Origin: Pseudoneobacillus rhizosphaerae
GTDB taxonomy: Bacteria; Bacillota; Bacilli; Bacillales; Cytobacillaceae
Reading direction: 5' to 3'
Length of the DNA stretch: 54,983 nucleotides
NCBI RefSeq assembly: GCF_917563885.1
Contig: NZ_CAKJTG010000028.1
Location: 1-54,983, forward strand
A program made the position numbers and the translations under genes. The notes under the pieces are model-generated. The model worked only from the letters and a program-made list of their open reading frames with translations. It did not search any database and had not been told where the DNA came from. Below, piece by piece: positions 1 to 10,106 of this stretch (its first letter is position 1; each line of letters begins with the position of its first letter).

Positions 1-53
1 ATTAGGCACGCCGCCAGCGTTCGTCCTGAGCCAGGATCAAACTCTCCAATAAA
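1..53 (-). rRNA. rrs: 16S ribosomal RNA, 5' end only (partial)
   Basis: Read on the minus strand, this stretch is the conserved start of bacterial 16S rRNA, containing the universal primer region GAGTTTGATCCTGGCTCAG. The gene runs off the left edge of the window. It begins a second rRNA operon downstream of lysS, in the same direction as the protein genes. The mature 5' end is placed to within a few bases. Confidence 0.97.
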
Positions 54-138
54 GTGTTTGATTAGCTCATAAAGTTTACTCTGGCTTAGTTCCAACTTCC
101 TTTAAAAGAAAGTTTTCACTTAATTTGTTATTGTTTGG

Positions 139-285
139 TTGTTTAGTTTTCAAAGAACAATTTTTGTTTTTGTACGCCCATAAGCGACTTTTTAATATTA
201 ACAGAATCAATTTTTCTAGTCAAGAACTTTTTAAAGTTCATTACCATTCAAATTCATAATATATTGCCCGCGTCTTTAGCGACAA
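139..285 (-). promoter_or_regulatory. rRNA operon tandem promoters and boxA leader
   Basis: Two sigma-A promoters read toward the 16S gene. P1 has TTGTCG (280-285) and TATTAT (256-261) with an 18-bp spacer. P2 has TTGACT (218-223) and TAATAT (195-200) with a 17-bp spacer. Downstream, the minus strand of 141-159 reads TGTTCTTTGAAAACTAAAC, the boxA-like antitermination sequence found in Bacillus rRNA leaders. Tandem promoters are usual for rRNA operons of this group. The hexamers and spacing are seen directly; activity is inferred. Confidence 0.8.
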
Positions 286-426
286 GTAATAATATATCAC
301 CTATTTGTTATCGTTGCAATAGTTTTTTTGTTTTTCATTCAATATCATTTACTTCTATAAGTCAATTGTAATAATAATTTATTGCAAAATCCTAGATACA
401 AAGGATTTTTCTACAATAATTTTATA

Positions 427-473
427 TAAAAAAGCAAAGGCAAAATCCAACTAAAATCGGATTCTGCCTTTTG
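427..473 (-). terminator. Terminator after lysS
   Basis: On the minus strand, AGGCAGAATCC pairs with GGATTTTGCCT around a short loop and is followed by GCTTTTTT. It lies directly after the lysS stop and separates lysS from the rRNA promoters. Confidence 0.85.
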
Positions 474-476
474 ATA

Positions 477-2030
<1,554 letters not shown>

Positions 2031-2044
2031 TTACATTCTATATT

Positions 2045-2073
2045 ATTTTACACAATCTTATTGAAACAGACAA
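2045..2073 (-). promoter_or_regulatory. Probable lysS promoter
   Basis: The minus strand shows TTGTCT (2068-2073), 17 bp, then TAAAAT (2045-2050), about 85 bp before the lysS start. It overlaps the U-tract of the terminator at 2072-2112, so lysS can be transcribed independently of the leader upstream. Confidence 0.5.
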
Positions 2074-2112
2074 AAAAATATAAAGAAAACTGCCAGTAAT
2101 TCTACTGACAGC
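2072..2112 (-). terminator. Terminator between dusB and lysS
   Basis: On the minus strand CTGTCAGTAG pairs with CTACTGaCAG-like sequence around ATT (seen as CTGTCAGTAGAATTACTGGCAG), followed by a T-rich run. It lies only about 12 nt past the start point expected from the consensus promoter at 2132-2160, so it also acts on that promoter's transcript. Confidence 0.8.
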
Positions 2113-2131
2113 TCAAGCTTACATTAAAAGT

Positions 2132-2160
2132 ATTATAGGAAAGTAGCTAAAGAGTGTCAA
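2132..2160 (-). promoter_or_regulatory. Consensus sigma-A promoter feeding a terminator
   Basis: The minus strand has TTGACA (2155-2160), a 17-bp spacer and TATAAT (2132-2137), a perfect match at both hexamers. It begins 3 bp after the dusB stop codon. The predicted transcript would start near 2125 and meet the hairpin at 2112-2072 almost at once. This suggests either a short RNA of about 50 nt or an attenuated lysS leader. Confidence 0.7.
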
Positions 2161-2163
2161 ACA

Positions 2164-3150
2164 TTAGCCTACGTTTACTACCTCTTGCTCTTCAGCTAAG
2201 CTAAGGAGAAGGTCAACTAATTGATCTCTCGTTACACATTCATTGATACCATTACGTACTTTGGCATTACCTCTTACGCCTTTTAAATACCATGCTGCAT
2301 GCTTGCGCATTTCACGGACAGCCACATATTCACTTTTTAAAGCAATTAAACGATCCAAATGAAGAATACAAACATCCATTTTTTCTTTTACAGATGGTTC
2401 ACCAATAAGCTCACCCGTTTCAAGATACTTAACCGTTTGATAAATCATCCATGGGTTTCCAAGTGCAGCACGTCCAATCATTACACCATCTACACCTGTT
2501 TCATCAAGCATACGTTTTGCATCTTGTGGAGTTTGAACATCTCCATTTCCAATAATCGGAATGTTAACAGATTGCTTCACTTCTTTAATGATATCCCAAT
2601 TCGCTTCCCCTTCATACATTTGGACACGAGTTCTACCATGTAGAGATATCGCCTTTCCACCAGCACGCTCTACAGCTTGAGCATTACGAACAGCATAAAT
2701 ATGCTGATCATCCCAACCCATACGCATTTTTACTGTTACTGGTTTTTCGACTGCATCAACTACAGCAGACACCATTTCATAGATTTTATTCGGGTCTAAT
2801 AACCACTTTGCACCAGCATCACATTTAGTGATTTTCGGAACAGGACAGCCCATATTGATATCGATAATATCAGCATTAGAATTTTTATCTACGAATCTTG
2901 CAGCTTCGACTAAAGATTCCTTTTCACCACCAAAAATTTGAAGGCTCAAAGGCTTTTCGCGCTCATCGATATACAACATATTCATCGTCTTATCGTTTTT
3001 TAAAATAATCCCTTTATCACTTACCATTTCAGCACAAACTAATCCAGCACCAAACTCTTTAACCGTTAATCGGAATGCCGAATTACACACGCCTGCCATC
3101 GGGGCAAGAACTACTTGATTCTTCATTTTAATATTACCGATTTTTAACAA
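2164..3150 (-). CDS. dusB: tRNA-dihydrouridine synthase DusB
   Basis: FMN enzyme that reduces uridine to dihydrouridine in tRNA D-loops. The 328-aa protein shows the family start APMAGVCNSAFR, the catalytic-cysteine motif NMGCPVPK near residue 100, and the FMN-binding GNGDVQTPQDA segment. The start is a TTG (MLKIGNIKM...) preceded by a strong GGAGG 7 nt upstream; no better ATG fits the alignment with known DusB. It follows yazB by 25 bp, so it is probably the last gene of the folate operon, and it ends just before a strong promoter-terminator pair. Confidence 0.95.
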   Translation of the reverse strand: MLKIGNIKMKNQVVLAPMAGVCNSAFRLTVKEFGAGLVCAEMVSDKGIILKNDKTMNMLYIDEREKPLSLQIFGGEKESLVEAARFVDKNSNADIIDINMGCPVPKITKCDAGAKWLLDPNKIYEMVSAVVDAVEKPVTVKMRMGWDDQHIYAVRNAQAVERAGGKAISLHGRTRVQMYEGEANWDIIKEVKQSVNIPIIGNGDVQTPQDAKRMLDETGVDGVMIGRAALGNPWMIYQTVKYLETGELIGEPSVKEKMDVCILHLDRLIALKSEYVAVREMRKHAAWYLKGVRGNAKVRNGINECVTRDQLVDLLLSLAEEQEVVNVG

Positions 3151-3175
3151 TGTTTTCCTCCTTCAACCATCTTAA

Positions 3176-3397
3176 TTAATATATATTGCCGTTCTCTGGT
3201 GGAGATAGTTCTTCTATACTCACCTTTAGGGCATTCGAAATCTTAGTTAACATTTCCTTTGACGGCATACGACCTCCCCTTTCAATTTCACCCATAATTG
3301 AAACTGAAATACCAAGTTCATTGGAGAAGCCTTCTTGGGTAAAACCTTTTAGTTTTCGATAGGCGCGAATGCGTCTTCCCCACTTTTCCGCTTCCAT
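3176..3397 (-). CDS. yazB: Small XRE-family HTH protein (YazB-like)
   Basis: A 73-aa protein made almost entirely of one Cro/C1-type helix-turn-helix (about residues 8-62: WGRRIRAYRKLKGFTQ, then ISVSIMGEIERG). It resembles B. subtilis YazB in size, sequence and position between folK and dusB. Its first 49 bp overlap the 3' end of folK in another frame, which suggests translational coupling; GAGGG precedes the ATG inside folK. The target is unknown. No catalytic or ligand-binding domain is present. A role in regulating its own operon is possible but not shown. Confidence 0.85.
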   Translation of the reverse strand: MEAEKWGRRIRAYRKLKGFTQEGFSNELGISVSIMGEIERGGRMPSKEMLTKISNALKVSIEELSPPENGNIY

Positions 3398-3867
3398 AAT
3401 CGAACACCCTCTTTTTCTTGAAATTCTACTATATTTATATCACGTAACCACGTTACAGATAAATGAGAAGCTATTTCCAACAATGGAATTAGAACGAATG
3501 CTCGCTCGTGCATCCGTGGATGTGGAATAATCAAAGTGTCTGTTTCCATATTTTCTTGATTATATAAGAGAATGTCAAGGTCTACTGTTCGTGGCCCCCA
3601 TTTAATTTCTCTTTTTCTTCCTAAAACTAACTCAATATGTAAACATTCTGCTAATAATTCATGTGGATTTAAGGTTGTCATGACAGACACAACCATATTT
3701 AAAAAGGGATTTTGCTCTGTATACCCAACAGGGTCTGTTTCATAAATAGAAGAAACATTTACCACCTTTATTTTTTCATGTTTATTTAATTCTTTAATCG
3801 CATTTGTTAAATAAGTGTTGCGATCGTCAATATTGGAACCAAGAGCAATATAGGCTTGATTTTGCAA
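3349..3867 (-). CDS. folK: 6-hydroxymethyl-7,8-dihydropterin pyrophosphokinase
   Basis: Transfers pyrophosphate from ATP to 6-hydroxymethyl-dihydropterin, giving the substrate of FolP. At 172 aa it is normal for FolK. Visible family motifs are ALGSNIDDR at the N terminus, GPRTVDLDILLY near residue 95 and the PHPRMHERAFVL segment. The start lies 2 bp after the folB stop. The C-terminal 16 codons overlap yazB. It is part of the tightly packed pab-fol operon. Confidence 0.96.
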   Translation of the reverse strand: MQNQAYIALGSNIDDRNTYLTNAIKELNKHEKIKVVNVSSIYETDPVGYTEQNPFLNMVVSVMTTLNPHELLAECLHIELVLGRKREIKWGPRTVDLDILLYNQENMETDTLIIPHPRMHERAFVLIPLLEIASHLSVTWLRDINIVEFQEKEGVRLWKRKSGEDAFAPIEN

Positions 3868-3869
3868 AT

Positions 3870-4229
3870 TTATCTACTCCTTGTAATTTCAACCGAAACG
3901 GACTTGTAGTAGCCAGGTATGGGGGGATCAGGTTTCATTACCTTTACCTTAACTTCTAACGCCTGTGGGAATTTTCCTAAAACTTCACTAGCAATTTTTT
4001 CAGCAACAGCTTCAATTAATTTAAATGGCTCGCCTTCGACAATCTCCCGTGTTAAAAAATATAACTCTGCGTAATTTATGGAGTAGCTTAAATCATCCGT
4101 CGTACCGGCTTCCTGTAGGTTACAATAGACAGCTAAGTCTACTATAAACCTTTGTCCTAGCCGAGTTTCTTCTGGAAAAACACCATGGTAACCGAAAAAG
4201 GTCATTTCATTTACACTTATTTTATCCAT
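3870..4229 (-). CDS. folB: Dihydroneopterin aldolase
   Basis: Cleaves 7,8-dihydroneopterin to 6-hydroxymethyl-dihydropterin and glycolaldehyde in folate synthesis. The 119-aa length is typical. The family signature FFGYHGVFPEE is at residues 11-21, and the C-terminal PDPPIPGYYKSVSVEI strand is conserved. It lies between folP (2-bp gap) and folK (2-bp gap), so translation is probably coupled. Confidence 0.96.
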   Translation of the reverse strand: MDKISVNEMTFFGYHGVFPEETRLGQRFIVDLAVYCNLQEAGTTDDLSYSINYAELYFLTREIVEGEPFKLIEAVAEKIASEVLGKFPQALEVKVKVMKPDPPIPGYYKSVSVEITRSR

Positions 4230-4231
4230 TC

Positions 4232-5053
4232 TTAAAACCCTTTCCTAGTAAGGGCATCCATCATAGTTGCCATTCGACTTATTTCCTTTACATCATGAAC
4301 ACGGACGATTTGACATCCCTTTTGAATACCATAACAAACGGTTGCTCCTGTCCCTTCCATTCTTTCTGAAATAGGAAGATCGAGAACTTGCCCAATCATC
4401 GTTTTACGTGACGTACCTAGTAACACAGGGTACCCAATAGCCACTAGTTTATCTAAATCTCTCATCATTTGAATGTTTTCAGTTAAATTTTTCGCAAAAC
4501 CAATACCTGGATCTAAAATAATATTCTCATCCTTTACCCCTGCAGCCTTCATCATCGCAATACTCTCAAAGAGGTCATTCACAACATCTCGATAAAATTG
4601 ACCGTAGTTACGATCATTTCGATTATGCATAAGGATAATCGGAGCTTGGTAGTTAGCCGCTACCTCAGCCATTCGGATGTCTGCTTTCCCTCCCCAAACG
4701 TCATTAATAATATGGGCCCCTGCCTTTAAAGCCTGCTCCGCAACCTCTGCTTTGTATGTATCGATAGAGATTGGTACCTTAACAGCCGCTGTAATGGCTT
4801 GAATAATGGGAATTACTCGTTCTAATTCTTCTTCAATCGATACTTCTACATGACCTGGACGTGTTGACTCTCCACCAATATCAATAATATCTGCCCCTTG
4901 TTGGACAAGATCGATTGCTCGTTCAACAGCCAATTCTATTTGATTAAAACGACCTCCATCTGAAAAAGAGTCTGGTGTTGCATTGAGGATTCCCATAATT
5001 AGTGTCTTTTGCGCATAGTCAAGCTCATATGGCCCACATTGAATTACACCCAT
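4232..5053 (-). CDS. folP: Dihydropteroate synthase
   Basis: Joins dihydropterin pyrophosphate to p-aminobenzoate; the sulfonamide target (called sul in B. subtilis). The 273-aa TIM barrel shows ILNATPDSFSDGG near residue 22, the substrate loop GGESTRPG, and IDTYKAEVAEQAL followed by INDVWGG. An AGGAG lies upstream of the ATG in the 11-bp gap after pabC. The substrate, p-aminobenzoate, is made by the three pab genes just upstream in the same operon. Confidence 0.97.
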   Translation of the reverse strand: MGVIQCGPYELDYAQKTLIMGILNATPDSFSDGGRFNQIELAVERAIDLVQQGADIIDIGGESTRPGHVEVSIEEELERVIPIIQAITAAVKVPISIDTYKAEVAEQALKAGAHIINDVWGGKADIRMAEVAANYQAPIILMHNRNDRNYGQFYRDVVNDLFESIAMMKAAGVKDENIILDPGIGFAKNLTENIQMMRDLDKLVAIGYPVLLGTSRKTMIGQVLDLPISERMEGTGATVCYGIQKGCQIVRVHDVKEISRMATMMDALTRKGF

Positions 5054-5064
5054 GATGTATGCTC

Positions 5065-5928
5065 CTATCTTATTTCATTTCTGCTACTTAATTTTGAACA
5101 ATAGTGACGATATTGCTCATGTAAATATACGACCGTGCTACCTTCTTTACCAGGATAAACCCGATTGTTCCACTGATTGATCCCTACTACTTCTTGAATG
5201 CTATTCGTAATGAATAGCTCATCCGCATCATTTAGTGCTTCAGGTTTAAAAAAACCTTCTTCGAGCTTCATCCCTCGTTGCCTTACTAATTGAATCACAA
5301 ATTGCCTCGTAATTCCGTTTAGTATTCCAGTTTTTATTGAAGGTGTAAAAACGGTATTACCCTTCACCCAAAACAAATTGGAAACAACCCCTTCAGCAAG
5401 GTCTCCTTCTGCAGTTAAAAAGATTCCCTCCACATCCATCCGGTTTCCAATCTCACGTTTTGCCAAAATATTATTGAGGAAATGGTGAGATTTTAAACGA
5501 TAGTTCCCCTCTGGAGTGTTGCGAACTATTTTTAAAAGTTGTGCTTTTTTTTCAGAGATTTCACTTCCTAAAGGAGGAAGGGGTTTAGAGTATATAATTA
5601 TCGTTGGTTCAACGTAGGGATCTACGGTTAACCCTAGCTCTCCCAAACCTGCTGAGATATTCAAGCGAATATATGCGTTTTTAAATCCATTTGCTTTTAG
5701 TAAAAGCGAAATAGCTTCCTCAATCTCTTCCTTTGTAAAACACTTTTCTATCAGGAGGCTACTTAGACCGTCGTTCAGCCTTTGTAAATGATCGTCTAAA
5801 AGAAAAATATGTCCGTCGTACACTCGAAACGTCTCAAATAAGCCAACACCATATAAATAGCCGTGATCATATGCTGAGATTAAAGCTACTTCCTTCGGTA
5901 CAAGCTTCCCATTTAAATAGACAAACAT
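5065..5928 (-). CDS. pabC: 4-amino-4-deoxychorismate lyase
   Basis: PLP fold-type IV enzyme that releases pyruvate from aminodeoxychorismate to give p-aminobenzoate. The 287-aa protein begins with the family sequence MFVYLNGKLVP and YLYGVGLFETFRVYDG, and includes the LKSHHFLNNILAKREI segment carrying the probable PLP lysine. Its ATG directly abuts the pabA stop. D-amino acid and branched-chain aminotransferases share this fold, but the operon position makes PabC the best call. Confidence 0.94.
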   Translation of the reverse strand: MFVYLNGKLVPKEVALISAYDHGYLYGVGLFETFRVYDGHIFLLDDHLQRLNDGLSSLLIEKCFTKEEIEEAISLLLKANGFKNAYIRLNISAGLGELGLTVDPYVEPTIIIYSKPLPPLGSEISEKKAQLLKIVRNTPEGNYRLKSHHFLNNILAKREIGNRMDVEGIFLTAEGDLAEGVVSNLFWVKGNTVFTPSIKTGILNGITRQFVIQLVRQRGMKLEEGFFKPEALNDADELFITNSIQEVVGINQWNNRVYPGKEGSTVVYLHEQYRHYCSKLSSRNEIR

Positions 5929-6534
5929 TTATATTCGACCTTCTTCAAGCTCTAAACAAGTAAAATTTTCATAATAAGAAATGAAATTTTCTAAGAGCTT
6001 CTTCCCATCTTTCGTCATAATCGATTCAGGATGAAATTGGACACCTTCAACGGGAAGACTTTTGTGGCGAATCGCCATAATTTCGCCCTCTTCTGTCCAA
6101 GCAGAAATCTCTAAACAATCAGGCAGTGTTTCTTTTTTTACAATCAGTGAATGATATCGTGTTGCAGGAAAGGGGTTATCCATCCCCGTGAAAATCGTTT
6201 TGCCATCATGAAACATTTGTGAAGTCTTTCCGTGCATTAGCCTATCAGCTTGAACGACATCACCCTTGAAAACTTGTGCAATAGATTGGTGACCGAGGCA
6301 TACTCCCAAAATCGGAATTTTCCCAGCAAAATATTCGATGGCCTTTAGGCTTATACCAGCTTCATTCGGACTACACGGGCCAGGTGAAATCATTAAAAAT
6401 TTTGGATTCAGCCTTTCAATTTCTTCTATAGAGGTTTGGTCATTTCTTTTAATCACCAGATCTTGACCTAATTCACCTAAATATTGCACAAGATTATATG
6501 TAAATGAATCATAATTATCTATCATTAGTATCAT
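5929..6534 (-). CDS. pabA: Aminodeoxychorismate/anthranilate synthase glutaminase subunit
   Basis: Class I glutamine amidotransferase that supplies ammonia to PabB. The 201-aa protein starts [15 protein letters not shown], has the nucleophile elbow [11 protein letters not shown] and the C-terminal FHPESIMT with the His-Glu of the catalytic triad. The true ATG overlaps the pabB stop as ATGA (6531-6534); the longer frame upstream is pabB sequence read out of frame. In B. subtilis the equivalent subunit also serves tryptophan synthesis with TrpE, and the same may hold here. Confidence 0.95.
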   Translation of the reverse strand: MILMIDNYDSFTYNLVQYLGELGQDLVIKRNDQTSIEEIERLNPKFLMISPGPCSPNEAGISLKAIEYFAGKIPILGVCLGHQSIAQVFKGDVVQADRLMHGKTSQMFHDGKTIFTGMDNPFPATRYHSLIVKKETLPDCLEISAWTEEGEIMAIRHKSLPVEGVQFHPESIMTKDGKKLLENFISYYENFTCLELEEGRI

Positions 6535-7925
6535 AGGTTCTCCGCCTTTTCCTTCGCCTTCCAAAGAGCAAGCGCCTTTTTTAACGATTCCTTGTATTCG
6601 TCTTTTGGACTTGAATCTATGACGATTCCAGCTCCGGCTTGTACATGTGCCTGGCCATCTTTCACCAGCATTGTTCGAATGATGATATTCAATTCCATAT
6701 CGTGATCGAAGCCAATCCAACCTAACGAGCCTGTATAAATTCCCCTTTGCACAGGTTCAAGCTCTTCTATAATTTCCATCGTCCTTATTTTGGGAGCTCC
6801 TGTTATAGTCCCACCAGGGAATACCGCATCGATGACATCAAACTCATCCTTCTCCTGGTTTAGCTCACCTCTAACATTCGAGACGATATGCATAACATGG
6901 GAGTACTTTTCAATCACCATGAACTCGTTTACTTCAACGGTCCCGTACTGACAAACACGCCCAAGATCATTACGCTCTAAATCAACAAGCATGACATGCT
7001 CTGCTTGTTCTTTTTCATTTTGTATTAATTCATTGGCAAGCTGTAAATCTTCAGCTTCATCCTTACCTCTAGAACGGGTACCTGCAATCGGACGTGTACT
7101 TACCTCTAACCCCTTCTTTTTGATTAGGAGCTCAGGGGAGCCACTAACTAATTGAAAATCTGGAGTATGGAAGTAGCTCATGTAGGGTGATGGATTAAGA
7201 ATACGCAGTTGCTCATATATATCCATTGCCTTAACCGCCAATGGTTTTGATTGCCGAACAGATAGATTAACCTGAAAAACATCACCAGCAGATATATAAT
7301 CTTGTACCTTTATTACGGCATCAATAAACTGTTCTTCAGTCATAGAAACCTTTAATGTTTCATCTATAGCGATTGGTTCATTGTGTTCTGCTGACTCAAG
7401 TGGTTTTTGCCACTGGTTAAGCCAATACTCTAATTTGTCTTCTATGTTTTCGTTTTCATTATGTAAAAATAACAGCCACATTTCAGAGGTTTGATGATCA
7501 AAAATAAACCATTCCTTATAAACTAGGAAGTAAATCTCCGGGATACCCAAATCATCCTCTGCCCAAGTCGGGAGCTTCTCGATATAACGGGCGTAATCAT
7601 AGCTTATAAATCCAATCGCTCCACCTTTAAAATCTGGTATTTCTTCATTGGTTTCAATTTGGTATTGCCTCATCCATTCGCGCATTTGATGAAGAGGATT
7701 GCCATTAAGTTGTTGACGTTCCCCATCGGTATTAATAACTAACTCGCTGTTCTTCCCAACCAACTTCGCGAACGGCTCAAAGGCTGCGATACTATAGCGA
7801 CCTCCTCGACCACTTTCAAGAAATACATGATGAGTATATGCAGATGATAAATGAAGGTATTGCTGAAAAAATTGTTCAAGTGAAAAAGGGATTTTTGCTG
7901 TTTTTAGTTTAAAGGTAGTCAACAA
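6531..7925 (-). CDS. pabB: Aminodeoxychorismate synthase component I
   Basis: Converts chorismate plus ammonia to 4-amino-4-deoxychorismate. The 464-aa protein has the chorismate-binding C-terminal half with [34 protein letters not shown] and the [16 protein letters not shown] segment. The start is TTG with GGAGG 7 nt upstream and is the first gene of the folate operon. Anthranilate synthase TrpE is homologous, but adjacency to pabA/pabC/folP supports PabB. A clear promoter upstream was not identified with confidence. Confidence 0.95.
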   Translation of the reverse strand: MLTTFKLKTAKIPFSLEQFFQQYLHLSSAYTHHVFLESGRGGRYSIAAFEPFAKLVGKNSELVINTDGERQQLNGNPLHQMREWMRQYQIETNEEIPDFKGGAIGFISYDYARYIEKLPTWAEDDLGIPEIYFLVYKEWFIFDHQTSEMWLLFLHNENENIEDKLEYWLNQWQKPLESAEHNEPIAIDETLKVSMTEEQFIDAVIKVQDYISAGDVFQVNLSVRQSKPLAVKAMDIYEQLRILNPSPYMSYFHTPDFQLVSGSPELLIKKKGLEVSTRPIAGTRSRGKDEAEDLQLANELIQNEKEQAEHVMLVDLERNDLGRVCQYGTVEVNEFMVIEKYSHVMHIVSNVRGELNQEKDEFDVIDAVFPGGTITGAPKIRTMEIIEELEPVQRGIYTGSLGWIGFDHDMELNIIIRTMLVKDGQAHVQAGAGIVIDSSPKDEYKESLKKALALWKAKEKAENL

Positions 7926-8011
7926 AATTTCCTCCTAAATAGATTCTCTTATCATCATACATGAAGAATGAATTACTTTCATATTTTTAATTATATCAAA
8001 CTGTTTTTGAC

Positions 8012-8042
8012 AAAAAAAATACCATAGTACGAGGACTATGGC
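8012..8042 (-). terminator. Terminator after cysK
   Basis: Minus strand GCCATAGTC-CTC-GTACTATGGT forms a stem followed by a run of eight T. It separates cysK from the pab-fol operon. Confidence 0.88.
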
Positions 8043-8057
8043 ACGAGGATTCATTAT

Positions 8058-8984
8058 TCAGTTTTCAAATTGATAAAGTGGTGTACTTAAATAGCGTTCA
8101 CCGTTACTAGGAATAATCGCAAGAACCTTTTTACCTTTTCCTAATTCCTTCGCTACTTTCAATGCTGCAAAGATTGCAGCTCCCGATGAAATTCCTCCCA
8201 GAATTCCCTCTTCCTTAGCGGCACGACGTGCATATTCGAATGCCTCTTCGTTTTTCACCTGAATAATGTGATCATATATTTCAGTATTAAGTATATCTGG
8301 AATAAACCCAGCCCCAATCCCTTGAATCTTATGTGGGCCTGGTTTACCACCTGATAAAACTGGAGAATCCGTTGGTTCTACAGCATATATTTGGATTGTT
8401 GGGTATGCCTCTTTTAATACAGAGCCAGCACCTGTTACTGTTCCACCTGTTCCAATTCCTGAAATGAAAGCATCTAACTGCGAACCCATTTGCTCGACAA
8501 TCTCTTTTCCTGTTGTACGTCTATGGACATCAGGGTTGGCTTCATTTTTGAATTGTTGTGGCATAAAATATCCGTTTTCTTGAGCTAGTTCTTCTGCTTT
8601 ACGAATCGCCCCACCCATTCCTTCAGGTCCAGGTGTTAATACTAAATCAGCACCATAAGCTCGTAATAGGTTTCGACGCTCTAAACTCATCGTTTCAGGC
8701 ATGACAAGTACAGCTTTATATCCTTTGGCAGCTGCAATCATTGCTAGCCCTATTCCAGTGTTACCACTTGTTGGTTCAATGATGGTGTCGCCTTGTTGAA
8801 GTGCTCCTGCTTCTTCAGCAGCTTCAATCATAGCTAAAGCAATGCGATCCTTTACACTACTACCAGGGTTCATATACTCTAATTTCAAATAAACATCAGC
8901 ACTATTTTCATCTACCAGTCTGTTAAGTTTAACAATCGGTGTTTCGCCAACTAACTCAGCAATTGAATTTGCCACTCTAACCAT
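8058..8984 (-). CDS. cysK: Cysteine synthase A (O-acetylserine sulfhydrylase)
   Basis: PLP enzyme that makes cysteine from O-acetylserine and sulfide. The protein is 308 aa from the chosen ATG ([16 protein letters not shown]), typical for CysK. The PLP lysine lies in SSVKDRIA, the substrate loop is [12 protein letters not shown], and [15 protein letters not shown] binds the cofactor phosphate. A GAGGTGGGG site precedes this ATG. A 21-codon upstream extension starts inside a repeat fragment and has no family support. The gene is monocistronic between two terminators, with a promoter at 9076-9104. Confidence 0.96.
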   Translation of the reverse strand: MVRVANSIAELVGETPIVKLNRLVDENSADVYLKLEYMNPGSSVKDRIALAMIEAAEEAGALQQGDTIIEPTSGNTGIGLAMIAAAKGYKAVLVMPETMSLERRNLLRAYGADLVLTPGPEGMGGAIRKAEELAQENGYFMPQQFKNEANPDVHRRTTGKEIVEQMGSQLDAFISGIGTGGTVTGAGSVLKEAYPTIQIYAVEPTDSPVLSGGKPGPHKIQGIGAGFIPDILNTEIYDHIIQVKNEEAFEYARRAAKEEGILGGISSGAAIFAALKVAKELGKGKKVLAIIPSNGERYLSTPLYQFEN

Positions 8985-9013
8985 TTTGCCCCACCTCATC
9001 CTTATTAAATTAT

Positions 9014-9040
9014 CAGGTCGTGTAAGTCGCTTCCGCTTTT
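9014..9040 (-). repeat. Solo end fragment of repeat family 1
   Basis: The minus strand reads AGAAAAGCGGAAGCGACTTA, matching the left end of the palindromic repeats at 11868-11993 and 20640-20762. No second arm is present, so it looks like a decayed copy inside the cysK 5' untranslated region, about 30 bp before the ribosome binding site. Confidence 0.55.
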
Positions 9041-9075
9041 CTTTCAATCCCGACTATTTTTATTGGTTTTATTAA

Positions 9076-9104
9076 AATTTATCAATCTTTTAAGATTCTG
9101 TCAA
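9076..9104 (-). promoter_or_regulatory. cysK promoter with palindrome in the spacer
   Basis: Minus strand TTGACA (9099-9104), 17 bp, TAAATT (9076-9081). The spacer contains AATCTT-TT-AAGATT (9084-9097 on the plus strand), an inverted repeat placed where a repressor would block RNA polymerase. CysK genes in Bacillus are usually controlled by CymR, but I cannot match the CymR consensus confidently. Confidence 0.6.
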
Positions 9105-9127
9105 TTAATATGTATTGTTTATTGAGC

Positions 9128-9174
9128 AAAAAAAAGAACCATTCTTAGAGAAATTTACTCTAGTATGGTGTCCT
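9128..9174 (-). terminator. Terminator after yacD
   Basis: On the minus strand, ACCATACTAGAG pairs with CTCTAAGAATGGT around a short A/T loop, followed by CTTTTTTTTT. Confidence 0.85.
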
Positions 9175-9182
9175 TGTTTTAT

Positions 9183-10085
9183 TTATTCATTCTTTTCCCC
9201 ATAAAACCAATCTACCTTTAACTCATTCCAAAAGGCACTTGCCGAAACAGGGGTATCCATTTGTTCAAGAGCAATTTGTCGGCGAATTTGGCCTTTAACT
9301 TGTTTGAATGAATACTTTTTGCCTTCTAATTTTTGTTTAAGCATTATAATGGCATATCCATTCTTCACTTCAAGCGGTTTTGACCACTCTTTAGTTTTCA
9401 GCTTTTTTGCCTGATCAACATAAGCATGGGGATAACGGTCATCTTCCTCACTAACAAAGCCAATATCTCCACCTTGATTAGCAGAAAATTCTTCAATAGA
9501 CCTTTCCATTGCAAGAGTTGAAAAGCTAGAGCCTTGCTCAAGTTCTTTTATTGTCTCTTTTGCTTCGTTTTCTGTTTTGACTACAATATGTGATAAAAGA
9601 TAGGAGGTAGGAACATTAAATAGGTCTTTATTATCGTTATAATAATCCTTCATCTCTTCTTCGGTTACAATGGCATCTTTTGTTAGCAATTCCTCTAGTA
9701 ATAAGCTATATCGAATTTGTTCCTTCCACTTTTGCTCGTCAGATCCTTTTATTTGTCCATTTGATCCATACATGGTTTGAACTAGTCTTAATTCATGTTC
9801 AACAGCTTCATCCGAAACTTTAATCTTATATTTATTTGCTAATTGCTCAATTACCTTTTGGTCAATTAAATCTTTTAATACGACTTGCCCATACCGATTT
9901 TCCATTTCGTTTAGCCACTCTTGACGAGAAACACCTTCATTCCCAACATTTGCAACTACTTCTTTTGTTCCTGAAAGAACTCCTATTTTCCCAGCCCATT
10001 CAGGTGGCTTGATAAAAAAGGCAACGGTAAGACAATTTAAAAGTAAGAGACCTGCTATGATGATCCAAAGCTGATTATTTTTCAC
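9183..10085 (-). CDS. yacD: PpiC-type peptidyl-prolyl isomerase, membrane anchored (YacD/PrsA-like)
   Basis: A 300-aa secreted or membrane-anchored foldase-like protein. An N-terminal hydrophobic segment (about residues 7-26) is followed by a SurA-like chaperone region and a parvulin domain (about residues 155-255: LLSHIVVKTENEA, then FSANQGGDIGFVSEEDD). The cysteine in LLNCL has Asn before it, which does not fit a standard lipobox, so it is probably a signal anchor rather than a lipoprotein like PrsA. Start is GTG with GGAGGAG upstream. It follows hslO, separated by a shortened repeat, and matches YacD by position. Confidence 0.88.
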   Translation of the reverse strand: MKNNQLWIIIAGLLLLNCLTVAFFIKPPEWAGKIGVLSGTKEVVANVGNEGVSRQEWLNEMENRYGQVVLKDLIDQKVIEQLANKYKIKVSDEAVEHELRLVQTMYGSNGQIKGSDEQKWKEQIRYSLLLEELLTKDAIVTEEEMKDYYNDNKDLFNVPTSYLLSHIVVKTENEAKETIKELEQGSSFSTLAMERSIEEFSANQGGDIGFVSEEDDRYPHAYVDQAKKLKTKEWSKPLEVKNGYAIIMLKQKLEGKKYSFKQVKGQIRRQIALEQMDTPVSASAFWNELKVDWFYGEKNE

Positions 10086-10106
10086 ATGCTCCTCCCCCTG
10101 TATATT

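Noticed and set aside
3425-3465. CACGT-containing stretch as a second parS
   Set aside because: Only the short CACGT core is present; the flanking TGTTT/AAACA arms are missing.
6535-6720. Upstream extension of pabA
   Set aside because: This is pabB sequence in another frame; the ATGA overlap with GGCGGAG is the natural start.
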